This document shows positions 33,703 through 41,148 of a stretch of 41,148 nt of DNA, one piece after another. The stretch lies in NCBI GenBank assembly GCA_035625025.1, contig DASPQJ010000007.1:1-41148 (forward strand), read 5' to 3'. The notes under the pieces were generated by a model, which ran no database searches, was not told where the DNA came from, and saw only the letters and a list, made by a program, of their open reading frames with translations. The DNA comes from Bog-793 sp035625025 (lineage in GTDB: Bacteria; Actinomycetota; Acidimicrobiia; Acidimicrobiales; Bog-793). The translations under genes were made by a program, and so were the position numbers. Within the stretch, counting starts at the first letter, position 1. Each line of letters starts with the position of its first letter.

Positions 33703-33732
33703 ATACTACCTCGCCTCACCGAATCTTGTCAG
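33703..33732 (-). promoter_or_regulatory. Candidate sigma-70-type promoter for the minor-pilin operon
   Basis: On the minus strand a -35-like CTGACA (33732-33727) and a -10-like TAGTAT (33708-33703) are separated by 18 bases, about 100 bases before the PilW-like start codon, in a locally AT-richer stretch. Confidence 0.35.
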
Positions 33733-34620
33733 CAACTATGCTGTCAGGTCCAGGCGGAAGATTAGATTCAATCCTAGCCGACGGCGTGCCCCGCTTCGTC
33801 GTTTGATCCAATCCGTTTGTTGCTGATTACCAGGTCTTCCACTCGACACTCGATCATCGCAGCTTGCGGCGATTTAGGCTGTCGCGACAAGCGCACGGGA
33901 GAATTTGTCGTTCTTTGGGCCTCGCCTGACCGCCACACAATACCGTTATGGGGGTAACACACTTGGACCATCGAAATGACGGATTTGTGCCGTCAGCCCC
34001 ACGAAGTGACCGCGACGAATGACAAAATCAGATTAGTGGACGATTGGTTACTCTTATCGATCGGGACGCGTCGCCACCTCGTCGACAAACGTGGGGCGCA
34101 TTTGTTGCACTGCCAGCGATCTGCTACTGCATGAGTCAACCGCCGAGTTGATTCCTTCAATGATTGAATGAGGACCGTGTCCGTCGGGCGGAAGACCGAG
34201 CGTCGGCGTGGCGCCACCTTCTGCTCTCTGGGGCTGGTTTGGTTCGCTCGTGACGGTTCTTGCCCGAACCAACGCGTCGATGCCGGACCCGACGCGGGTC
34301 CGAAAGGCTAACTCGGAAAAGCTCGCCCGTTCTGCCACGCATCTTCCGGGCTGACTTCGACGGGATCGGGCGTCTGAGCTCGCCGCCGACGAACTAGCCC
34401 GAGATCACCGCGCCAACAAGTCTCCCCCTCATGGAACACTCGACTCGCCTCGCCATGCCGAGGTGGGGGTGCCGTGCACTTGAAAGCGGCGCGTCCCCGA
34501 CGCCACAACTCCCACGCGGTACGGCGAGCGCGCGTGGGGTCACCCGCTCCGATGTCGGGGCGCGGTCACCAACGTCTCTCGCCCCTTACCGGAAAAGGTG
34601 CGATGTTGGCCGATCAGCCC
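33733..34620. other. Long intergenic stretch, partly AT-richer
   Basis: About 0.9 kb without a gene I can support. The part to about 34160 is AT-richer than the rest of the window. A minus-strand frame at 34338-34054 has no recognised family. It separates the divergently transcribed minor-pilin operon and decarboxylase gene. Confidence 0.45.
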
Positions 34621-34626
34621 TATATT
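34621..34626 (+). promoter_or_regulatory. Candidate -10 box, leaderless start of the decarboxylase gene
   Basis: TATATT ends seven bases before ATG 34634 and no ribosome binding site is present, as expected if transcription starts at the A of the start codon. Leaderless genes are common in Actinomycetota. No convincing -35 is seen. Confidence 0.4.
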
Positions 34627-34633
34627 CCGGGTC

Positions 34634-36001
34634 ATGCACGGTTGGAATGGTGACGTCGAGCGTCTCGCCGAGAACATACTCGCCTACGCGCAGCAACGAC
34701 TTGCGCTCGACCCGCTTCCCCTCGACAACACCCGTCCGCTATCTGAACTACAGGCCCAAGCAGGCTCGACGATCACGGCCTCAGGACTCGGAGGCGAAGA
34801 AGCGCTGCGCATCTTCGCTGACGTGCTCGCTCCGGCCTGTATCACCGCAAACCATCCCCGCTTTCTAGCCTTCATCCCGTGCGCGCCGACCGAAGCCTCG
34901 ATGCTGTTCGACCTCGTCGTGGGGGCGTCCTCGATGTGCGGGAGCAACTGGCTCGAGGCCGCGGGTGCTACGTACGCCGAGAATCAGGCACTTCGGTGGA
35001 TCGCGGACCTCGCAGGCTTCCCCCCGGGCGCGGGCGGAACGTTCGTCCAGGGCGGGACCATCGCCAATATCTCAGCGCTCGTCACTGCCCGGCACGCGGT
35101 GCGCGATCGGATGGAAACATCGCATGCCGGCGCGCAGCGTTGGGCTGTCGCCGTGAGCCCCGACGTCCACTCGTCGCTCTCGGAGGCGGCGGAAGTGATG
35201 GATGTCGACCTCGTCGTCGTGAGGGTCGATGATGACCAGCGCCTGCGCGGGGCCGAGCTCGCGCGCGTTCTCGACGCCGTGGGATCCCGGGGCGACCAGA
35301 AGGTGTTCGCGGTTGTCGCCTCGGCGGGGACGACGAATCTCGGCGTCATCGACGACCTCCGCTCGGTCGGCACCGTCGCCGCGGAGCGGGGCATCTGGTT
35401 CCACGTCGACGGCGCGTACGGCGCGGCCGCCCTCGCGGCGCCGAGCGCGCGCCAACGTTTCGCGGGTATCGAGCTCGCCGACTCGTTCATCGTTGACCCA
35501 CACAAGTGGCTCTTCGCTCCCTTCGACTGCGCTGCGCTCATCTATCGTGAACCCGAGCTCGCCCGCGCAACTCATGCTCAGCACGCGAGCTACCTCGAAC
35601 CGCTCGCCCAGACTGGGGAATGGAATCCAGCCGACTACGCGATCCACCTGACCAGGCGCGCCCGTGGTCTGCCCTTCTGGTTCTCGCTCGCGACGTACGG
35701 AACCAACGCCTACTCACAGGCGCTCGAACGCACGCTCGAGGTCGCGCGCTACACGGCTAAGGCCGTACAGAACCGCGACTACCTAACTCTCGTGCGGGAA
35801 CCGGAGCTTTCCGTGGTCTGTTTCCGACGGACCGGCTGGACGCGTGACAAGTACGACCGCTGGTCGCAGAAGCTCCGTGACGACGGGATCGCGTTCGTCA
35901 CCCCGACGACCCATCTCGGCGAGGTCATGGCTCGCGTGGCGATCGTCAACCCACAAACGAGCGAGTCCGACATTGACGCGGTGCTCGACTCGATGGCATA
36001 G
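34634..36001 (+). CDS. PLP-dependent group II amino acid decarboxylase
   Basis: A 455-residue cytosolic enzyme of the aromatic-L-amino-acid/glutamate decarboxylase superfamily. The PLP lysine is K291 in VDPHKWLFAPFDC; upstream blocks FVQGGTIANISAL, VVASAGTTNLGVIDD and FHVDGAYGAAAL (Asp contacting the pyridine nitrogen) are all present. The ending VMARVAIVNPQTSESDID matches the family C-terminus. It appears complete. A broken agmatinase-like gene follows after 49 bases, which would fit an amine or polyamine role, but aromatic amino acids or glutamate are equally possible substrates. Confidence 0.88.
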   Translation: MHGWNGDVERLAENILAYAQQRLALDPLPLDNTRPLSELQAQAGSTITASGLGGEEALRIFADVLAPACITANHPRFLAFIPCAPTEASMLFDLVVGASSMCGSNWLEAAGATYAENQALRWIADLAGFPPGAGGTFVQGGTIANISALVTARHAVRDRMETSHAGAQRWAVAVSPDVHSSLSEAAEVMDVDLVVVRVDDDQRLRGAELARVLDAVGSRGDQKVFAVVASAGTTNLGVIDDLRSVGTVAAERGIWFHVDGAYGAAALAAPSARQRFAGIELADSFIVDPHKWLFAPFDCAALIYREPELARATHAQHASYLEPLAQTGEWNPADYAIHLTRRARGLPFWFSLATYGTNAYSQALERTLEVARYTAKAVQNRDYLTLVREPELSVVCFRRTGWTRDKYDRWSQKLRDDGIAFVTPTTHLGEVMARVAIVNPQTSESDIDAVLDSMA

Positions 36002-36050
36002 GCAACCGATACCACCAGAACGCGCCATACCGCCCGTTCTTGCCGCCCAG

Positions 36051-37015
36051 ATGAACGCGCCTTCCTTCCAAGGTGTCGCGGACTTTCGCGCAGCGAGCAC
36101 TCCGCACCGAGCCCGAGGAGCTCAGCTCCTGGAATCCCGATGTCGCGATCGTCGACGCCACCTCGGATGGTTCGACGACGAACCGGCCCGGTGCCCGAAA
36201 CGCGCCCCGGACCCTCCGGGAGCTCACCCCCGGACCGGGAACGTTCCGCCTTGACTTGGGAATCGAGATCTTCGCCGAACTCGAGGTCGTCGACTTCGGC
36301 GACGCGATCTGCTCCCACAGGCTCGCCGAGACTTGACACGTCGCGATTCGCGAACGCGTCGCGCAAGTCGCGCAGCGCGGCATCTTCCCGGTGGTGCTCG
36401 GCGGTGACCACCCGATCACCTGGCCTTCAGCGACCGCGGGGGCGACGGCTGTCGACTGGGAAAGGATCGGGATCGTCCGTTTCGACGCGCACGCCGACAC
36501 CGCCGAGTCGTTCGAGGGGAATGCCGCCAGCCACGGCACGCCCTACGACGTCTCATCGAATCCGGCGCGGGCCAGGATCGAACTTCGTCCGCATCGGTCG
36601 GTCTGCGCGGTTACTGGTGGGACGCGGCGACGTCCGCCTAGATGCGCTCCCGAGGGGTTGCACGATCACTTCATGCCGAAGACCTGGGAACGGGGCCTGT
36701 CGGCCGTGCTCGAGGACGCCGCCGACGAGGCGCTCGAGAACTGCGACGCGATCTGCCTTTCGGTCGAGATCGCCGTCCTTGACCCGGCATTCGCCCCCGG
36801 GACCGGCACGCCCGAACCTGGCGGTATGGCACCGGTGGACCTCGTGCGGGCGGCGCGGCGGCTGGCGACGCGCGCTACTCGTCGCCACCGACATCGTCGA
36901 GGTCGCCCCCGTCTACGACCCAGCCGATGTCACCGTCAACAACGCCCACCGGGTCGTCCTCGAGGTGCTCGCCGGATTGGCCGTGCGCCCCGGAGCCAAG
37001 CCGACGACGATCTGA
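36051..37015 (+). pseudogene. Agmatinase/arginase-family (ureohydrolase) gene, broken
   Basis: Homology begins at ATG 36051 (APSFQGVADF), shifts frame near 36080 into TFAQRALRTEPEEL, meets a TGA after RLAET near 36334, continues VVLGGDHPITWPSA and RFDAHADT in frame, shifts again near 36550-36650 (a stop lies in the YWW region), resumes at HDHFMPKTWERGLSAVLED, and shifts once more near 36870 into LLVATDIVEVAPVYDPADVTVN to the end. The second metal motif reads SVEIAVLDPAF where working enzymes have S-x-D-x-D, so two manganese ligands are also lost. Intact members hydrolyse agmatine or similar guanidino compounds to release urea. Confidence 0.9.
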
Positions 37016-37075
37016 CGACCTCAACTACGCGCTCCGTGCGCGCAAAACGAGTGCTCCCCTAACTTCTTCTAGAAA

Positions 37076-37723
37076 TCAGTTCCCCGGCGACGAGTCCCGG
37101 TCGGCGCGGACCTCGGGAAGCGTGGCGATGCGACGCGCGAGATTCACGGCATGATCGCCGAGGCGTTCGTAAAAACGAGCGACGAGGGTCACCTCGGTCG
37201 TGACGGGATTGGACATCCCCGAGGTGCCGATTTCGTGGGTGAGCCGTTCGTGGAGAATGTCAAGCTCCTCGTCGGTCTGGTCGAGCGCGGCTGCTCGCGC
37301 GGTCCGGTCGACATAGGCGTCCGCCGCGCCGCTCCACATCTCGAGAGCGACCTCGCTCATGCGCTGGACGAGCCCGCGGCTCACCGGGGTCATCTCCGCC
37401 CCGAGACTGTGAATCGCCCGCTGGGCGATGTGCTCGGCGAGGTCGGCGCTGCGCTCGAGCTCCGGCAGGATCAAAAGGACGCTGACGAAATAGCGGAGCT
37501 CGTCGGTCGACGTCGACCCCGCCTCGATCCGCTGCCAGATGATGTCGTCGACCTCGCTCGTCAGTTCGTCGATCACCCGGTCGGCGTCGACGATCGCCTG
37601 ACCGGTCTCCGGCTCGAGGTCGAGAAGCGATTCGGTCGCGCCGGCGAGCGCCTCCCGCACCAAGGCGAACAGTTGCGCGATGCGCTGGTCGACGAGCGAC
37701 AGGGGCTGCGCTGTGTCGGTCAT
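37076..37723 (-). CDS. phoU: PhoU-family phosphate regulator
   Basis: A 215-residue all-helical cytosolic protein. It shows the two repeated three-helix bundles of PhoU with the metal-binding E/D-x3-D patterns, seen in DRVIDELTSEVDD, PELERSADLAEHIAQRA and YERLGDHAVNLARRI. PhoU links phosphate transport to the PhoR/PhoP-type two-component system. ATG 37723-37721 is chosen, with AGGGTGG about nine bases upstream; GTG 37735 is possible. It is divergent from a phosphate-type transporter, and the PHO box between them may serve both genes. Confidence 0.9.
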   Translation of the reverse strand: MTDTAQPLSLVDQRIAQLFALVREALAGATESLLDLEPETGQAIVDADRVIDELTSEVDDIIWQRIEAGSTSTDELRYFVSVLLILPELERSADLAEHIAQRAIHSLGAEMTPVSRGLVQRMSEVALEMWSGAADAYVDRTARAAALDQTDEELDILHERLTHEIGTSGMSNPVTTEVTLVARFYERLGDHAVNLARRIATLPEVRADRDSSPGN

Positions 37724-37767
37724 GAGTGAAGCCACCCTACCTACCTGGGACGGAGAATTCGCGATTC

Positions 37768-37800
37768 GTTCGCGTTCTGTTCACCTGGATGTCACCCTCC
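37768..37800. promoter_or_regulatory. PHO box: three 11-bp direct repeats
   Basis: GTTCGCGTTCT (37768-37778), GTTCACCTGGA (37779-37789) and TGTCACCCTCC (37790-37800) stand in tandem at 11-base spacing. This matches the actinobacterial PhoP-binding direct repeat unit, GTTCACC-like plus four bases. A -10-like TACAGA follows at 37809. It lies between divergent phoU and the phosphate transporter, 61 bases before the transporter start. Binding by PhoP is inferred from the match and context. Confidence 0.75.
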
Positions 37801-37860
37801 AGTCAGAGTACAGAGACAAAGTTAAGCCTCGATGTCGACGGCGCCGCAGGCGGGACCCCG

Positions 37861-39345
37861 ATGATCGATCCGGACCTTGCCGAGCGGGCCCTCGGTTCAC
37901 CAACAGTGAGCGACCTGCTCAACGAAGCACCAAGGAGCAAGTTCCACCATCGGGCCGTCGTCATCTCTGGTGCCGGCTTCTTCACGGACGCCTACGACCT
38001 CTTCGTCATCAGCACCGTCGCCGCGCTCGTCACCAAGCAGTGGGATCTGTCGACGACGCAGACGAGCTGGGTGACTGGCTCGGCGATCCTCGCGGCGTTC
38101 TTCGGGGCGGTGCTCTTCGGCCGTCTCGCCGACGTGGTCGGACGCAAGCGGGTCTACGTCGTCGTCGCCCTGATCATGATCGCTGGGGCGATCGCCAGCG
38201 CGGCCGCGCCGAACTTCGTCTGGCTGGTCGTTGCCCGGTTTGTGCTCGGCCTAGGCATCGGCGGCGACTACCCCGTTTCGGCGGTGCTCATGAGCGAGTA
38301 TTCGAACCGCTCCGACCGAGGACGGTTCGTCGGCCTGGTCTTTTCCATGCAGGCCCTCGGTCTCATCATCGGTCCCCTCGTCGCGCTCGTACTCCTCGCC
38401 TCCGGGGTCGGCCACGACCTCACCTGGCGACTGCTCCTCGCCTTCGGCGCCATCCCGGCCGCAGCCGTCATCTACCTGCGGTCGAGGATGCCCGAATCGC
38501 CACGTTTCACCGCCCAGGTGCGAGGGGAGGTGGCCGAGGCGGCGCTTGACGCCGCCGCTTTCTCCGAGGGCACCGTTGTCGCCCCGACGACTGCGTTCGA
38601 GGGTGCCCAGCGCATTTCGTTGCGCCAGTTTCTCACCCACGGCCGGATGCTCGTCCTCCTCGTCGCAACAGCCGGAACGTGGTTCCTTTTCGACTACGCC
38701 TACTACGGCAACACCTTGTCGTTGCCGGTGATCCTGAAAGACGTCAGTCCAGACGCGACGCTCATCACCAAGCTCGTCTGGACTCTCGGCATCTTCATCA
38801 TCTTCGCGTTGCCCGGTTACGCGCTCGCCGTTCTTCGCATGGATCGGATCGGCCACCGCCGACTTCAACACGTCGGCTTTGCAGTGATCGCGGCGGCCTT
38901 CCTCGTCCTCGGCGCGGTCCACGAACTCACGGTCGTCGTCGGGCCGTTCCTCGCCGTGTTCGGCCTCAGCTACTTCTTCATCGAGTTCGGTCCGAACACG
39001 ACGACGTTCGTGCTCCCGTCCGAGGTCTTCCCCGTCTCGATGCGAACGACCGGTCATGGCGTTGCTGCGGGGATCGGCAAACTCGGCGCCTTTGCCGGAG
39101 TATTCCTCGTGCCGCAGCTAGAACAACACATCGGGTTGCGGGGCATGCTCCTCGTCGCGGGAGCCGCTGCCGTCGCCGGTTTCCTCCTCACTTTCGTCCT
39201 CCCAGAGCCGGCGCGTCGCACGCTCGAGGCGGTCTCCGGCGAGAACGAGGTCGGAATGGACTCAGTTCCGGTGTCAGCCCGCGTCTGGCCTGCCGAGGCG
39301 CCGTGGGCTGCACTCCCACAGGACGAAGTCGCGGCCGAGACCTGA
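37861..39345 (+). CDS. MFS phosphate:H+ symporter-like transporter (PHS family)
   Basis: A 494-residue, 12-helix major facilitator. The N-terminus AVVISGAGFFTDAYDLFVI is characteristic of the phosphate:H+ symporter family (GxGFFxDxYDLF). Further family marks are GRLADVVGRKR, LGLGIGGDYPVSAVLMSEY and, near the end, FGPNTTTFVLPSEVFP. The frame is open from 37726, but ATG 37861 is chosen because the PHO box and probable promoter occupy 37768-37815 and homology begins soon after. Likely takes up inorganic phosphate under PhoP control. Confidence 0.88.
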   Translation: MIDPDLAERALGSPTVSDLLNEAPRSKFHHRAVVISGAGFFTDAYDLFVISTVAALVTKQWDLSTTQTSWVTGSAILAAFFGAVLFGRLADVVGRKRVYVVVALIMIAGAIASAAAPNFVWLVVARFVLGLGIGGDYPVSAVLMSEYSNRSDRGRFVGLVFSMQALGLIIGPLVALVLLASGVGHDLTWRLLLAFGAIPAAAVIYLRSRMPESPRFTAQVRGEVAEAALDAAAFSEGTVVAPTTAFEGAQRISLRQFLTHGRMLVLLVATAGTWFLFDYAYYGNTLSLPVILKDVSPDATLITKLVWTLGIFIIFALPGYALAVLRMDRIGHRRLQHVGFAVIAAAFLVLGAVHELTVVVGPFLAVFGLSYFFIEFGPNTTTFVLPSEVFPVSMRTTGHGVAAGIGKLGAFAGVFLVPQLEQHIGLRGMLLVAGAAAVAGFLLTFVLPEPARRTLEAVSGENEVGMDSVPVSARVWPAEAPWAALPQDEVAAET

Positions 39346-39398
39346 CGCCGCGACGCGGCGGAGTCGTGAATGGCGTCGTTCGACAACCCTCGCTGGGA

Positions 39399-39422
39399 CC
39401 GCGCGGCGAGATGGCCGCGCGG
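39399..39422 (+). terminator. Hairpin terminator downstream of the phosphate transporter
   Basis: CCGCGCGGC (39399-39407) pairs perfectly with GCCGCGCGG (39414-39422) around a six-base loop, 53 bases after the transporter stop. No T tract follows. A smaller GC hairpin overlaps the stop codon region. Confidence 0.5.
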
Positions 39423-39727
39423 GTGACTCCGCTGGAGTGTCAGGTAAAGCCTGCAGACCATCCATCTTCCGCTGAAGCCGGCCGGCGGTGATCGGTCTTC
39501 CAAGGCAGTCCCCGGCGCGTACGACTCCCGAGGAGATAGCCCAGCCGACGCGCCATGGCCGGTGGGGTCGTCGTCGGCCACGCCATTGGTCGAACCACAT
39601 TTCAGGGGCTTGCGCCGTGATCATCAACCGCGGTCTCGTGTGACGTACCATCAAACACGCCACGCGAACTGACGGTCGCCCCGCTCATCTACCCCGTCGG
39701 ATCTGCTTGCGCGGGCCAGCGCCCGTC
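39423..39727. other. Intergenic region between the transporter and the GH6 gene
   Basis: No gene or family match seen; the two neighbouring genes converge here. Confidence 0.45.
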
Positions 39728-40915
39728 TCACTTGTTCTGCGGCGCCTTCGGGGACTCGTCGGCGTATTGGGCGAGCTCTAGCGCCAGTTCGGGGAACCAC
39801 GCGTCAGTCGCGGGGTCGACCACTCCCCACAGAGGGTCGAAGAGGCTGCGCGCCGCGGGCGAGGTGGGCCAACTGGGCAGCGTGTAGGCGTTGTAATCCC
39901 ACGCCCGCGCACCTCCAGCAGAGTCGCACTGACCTTCCGACTCCCCCGGAGTCTTCACCCAGAGGTAGGCGTCGACGAGCGCCTGGCCGGTATCCCTCGT
40001 CGGGGCGAGCCCGAGACCCGTGTCGGGCGGATTGCACAGATTGCCGCTCTTGAGGGTGCCGATCACACTGGTCGGCTGGTGGTAGGGCGCCGCGGTGTAA
40101 CTCTCCATGTCGTTCATGCCCCGGCCGTTGAGGCTCGTGTCGATCACGAAGCGCGCGATCGGCGTCGCGGAGCCGAGCAGGTTCGCGAAATCGGCGTCGA
40201 TTCCAGAGATGTTGACGTCCGCCCGGGACGCAGAGTCACCCCAGACCCCATACGCATCGAGCGCGACACCCTTCCAGGAACCGAGCAGCTTGGCGATCTC
40301 CGTCCCCGGCGGTCCGCCATTCCAGTACTGATTCGGGCAACTGGCGAACCTGCCGGGCTTGACGAACGTCCCGTAAGCGATGCAGTCGGAGACCCACCTG
40401 CCGTAGGCGATGCTGTTCGCCGTGTATTGATCGCTGATGACGTTCAGGACAAAACCCTGGGAATTCTGCACACCGGCCTCGACGAGCCTTTGCGCGATCG
40501 TGCCGACCCGCTACCAGGTGCTGTCGCCCGCGTCCAGATAGACGCTCACGTGCGGATCCGCCTCGAGGACTCTCACCGCGTCCTTGACCTCGGCGAGTCG
40601 CTGCGCGTCGCTGAAGGGATAGTTCTCCGAGTTGAGTGCCAAGTCGCTCTTCAGGCAGTCACCGGGCAAGTTGGCGAGCGAGTCAGGTTCAAAGATCACG
40701 AGCGCCTTGCCGTCCCCGATCCCGCGCGCGAAAGCGCCGATCCAGTCGTCGTACGTTGACATGCCGGAAGCACCGAAACGCCCGCAGTCCCGGCCGGGAA
40801 TGTTGAATGTGACAAAGACGGACACCAATCCTTTGGCGTTGTGTCCGTTGGCGGACCCAACGCCAATCGATTTCGCGCATGCTCGATTACCAGCCATTTT
40901 GGCGGGATCGCGCAT
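39728..40915 (-). pseudogene. GH6 cellulase (endoglucanase/cellobiohydrolase), amber-interrupted and 5'-truncated
   Basis: About 395 codons in a single frame from 40915 to a TGA at 39728, broken only by a TAG at 40513-40511 after YLDAGDSTW; homologues read straight through with one residue there. Family 6 motifs: VTFNIPGRDCG, the catalytic-acid region VIFEPDSLANL, FVIDTSLNGRG and LWVKTPGESEG (usually ESDG). The expected signal peptide and the first 60-100 catalytic-domain residues are not recognisable; homology fades near 40840 and the IS481 copy begins at 41008. A restart at GTG 40471 would make only the C-terminal part. The intact enzyme would be a secreted beta-1,4-glucanase. Confidence 0.88.
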
Positions 40916-41007
40916 TGTAACTCACCATCTTCTGGAACAAAGCGCCCAAAAAGACGCCTCTTCAGGGCAAGGTGCTCGACGCGCCCCTCGGGCTCGTTCG
41001 TGGGGAC

Positions 41008-41148
41008 GGAGGTGTGAGAATCGAGGACTTCGTTCACAGGTGTCTCGCGTCATAGTTCGCACCTCAACGGGGGAGGTGCGGGATGTCGATGGCGCGGCTC
41101 GTCATCACGGCGGTGGTGCTCGAGGGGCGGACGAAGAGCGAGGTTGCT
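41008..41148. repeat. Right arm of 141-bp perfect terminal inverted repeat (IS481-type end)
   Basis: Exact reverse complement of bases 1-141. Sequence just outside the arm (GGGGAC before 41008) is unrelated to that next to the left arm, so this is a true repeat junction at the IS end. Confidence 0.95.
41083..41148 (+). CDS. IS481-type transposase, N-terminal fragment running off the right edge
   Basis: Twenty-two codons from ATG 41083 (a second in-frame ATG is at 41089), identical to the left-edge fragment, with GGAGG at 41072-41076. The rest of the transposase lies outside the window. Confidence 0.7.
   Translation, partial: MSMARLVITAVVLEGRTKSEVA

Noticed and set aside
34054..34338. Minus-strand 94-codon frame upstream of the decarboxylase
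   Set aside because: No family, no ribosome binding site, and it overlaps other equally plausible frames in the same stretch.
17739..40513. TAG codons in frame in three genes (HTH fragment 4416-4418, dipZ 17739-17741, GH6 40511-40513), suggesting amber recoding
   Set aside because: TAG also ends clearly intact genes here (pilB, pilC, pilA, the MFS gene at 13009), and two of the three interrupted genes carry other lesions or truncations.

Overview
The window is high-GC bacterial DNA. Actinomycetota, plausibly Acidimicrobiia or a relative, is an inference from several signs: the protein families and their sequence style, an actinobacterial-type PHO box, a tRNA gene without encoded CCA, and likely leaderless or non-ATG starts. 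The first and last 141 bases are exact reverse complements of each other. Each holds the 5' end of an IS481-type transposase gene pointing out of the window, so the window probably ends where a repeated insertion sequence broke the assembly.

Left end (1-5.8 kb), a decayed mobile region: a multi-pass membrane protein gene, a tRNA-Arg(ACG), a hybrid reading frame joining an integrase N-terminus to a cytochrome P450 that lacks its own N-terminus, an intact D-2-hydroxyacid dehydrogenase, a 91-bp IS481 remnant fused to a helix-turn-helix fragment, and a wrecked IS256-type transposase. Then come a PlsC-type acyltransferase, a long gap, a secreted Ig-like repeat protein (7.5-9.2 kb) and a dienelactone hydrolase.

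Middle (10.4-18.5 kb): a three-gene, translationally coupled operon for an unusual split cytochrome b complex; an MFS transporter; then an envelope cluster of Lgt (apparently starting with CTG), an M15 D,D-peptidase and an L,D-transpeptidase-like protein, followed by a broken DipZ/CcdA-thioredoxin gene.

Type IV pilus region (18.9-33.7 kb): pilB, pilC, major pilin with terminator, pilT and a large GT-C-like membrane protein on the plus strand; prepilin peptidase pilD and a three-gene minor-pilin operon (PilW-, PilV- and PilX-like) on the minus strand. The PilV- and PilX-like proteins are very large and carry Ig-like or TIG repeats, and the PilV-like repeat resembles that of the secreted protein at 7.5-9.2 kb. 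The likely picture is a retractable pilus with modular adhesive tip subunits. PilM/N/O/Q are not in the window.

Right end (34.6-41.1 kb): a PLP-dependent decarboxylase followed by a broken agmatinase-like gene, phoU divergent from a phosphate-type MFS transporter with a three-unit PHO box between them, and a GH6 cellulase gene interrupted by one in-frame amber codon and shortened at its 5' end beside the IS481 copy. At least five genes are broken (IS256 transposase, dipZ, agmatinase, GH6, HTH fragment), so this part of the genome is degrading or recently rearranged.
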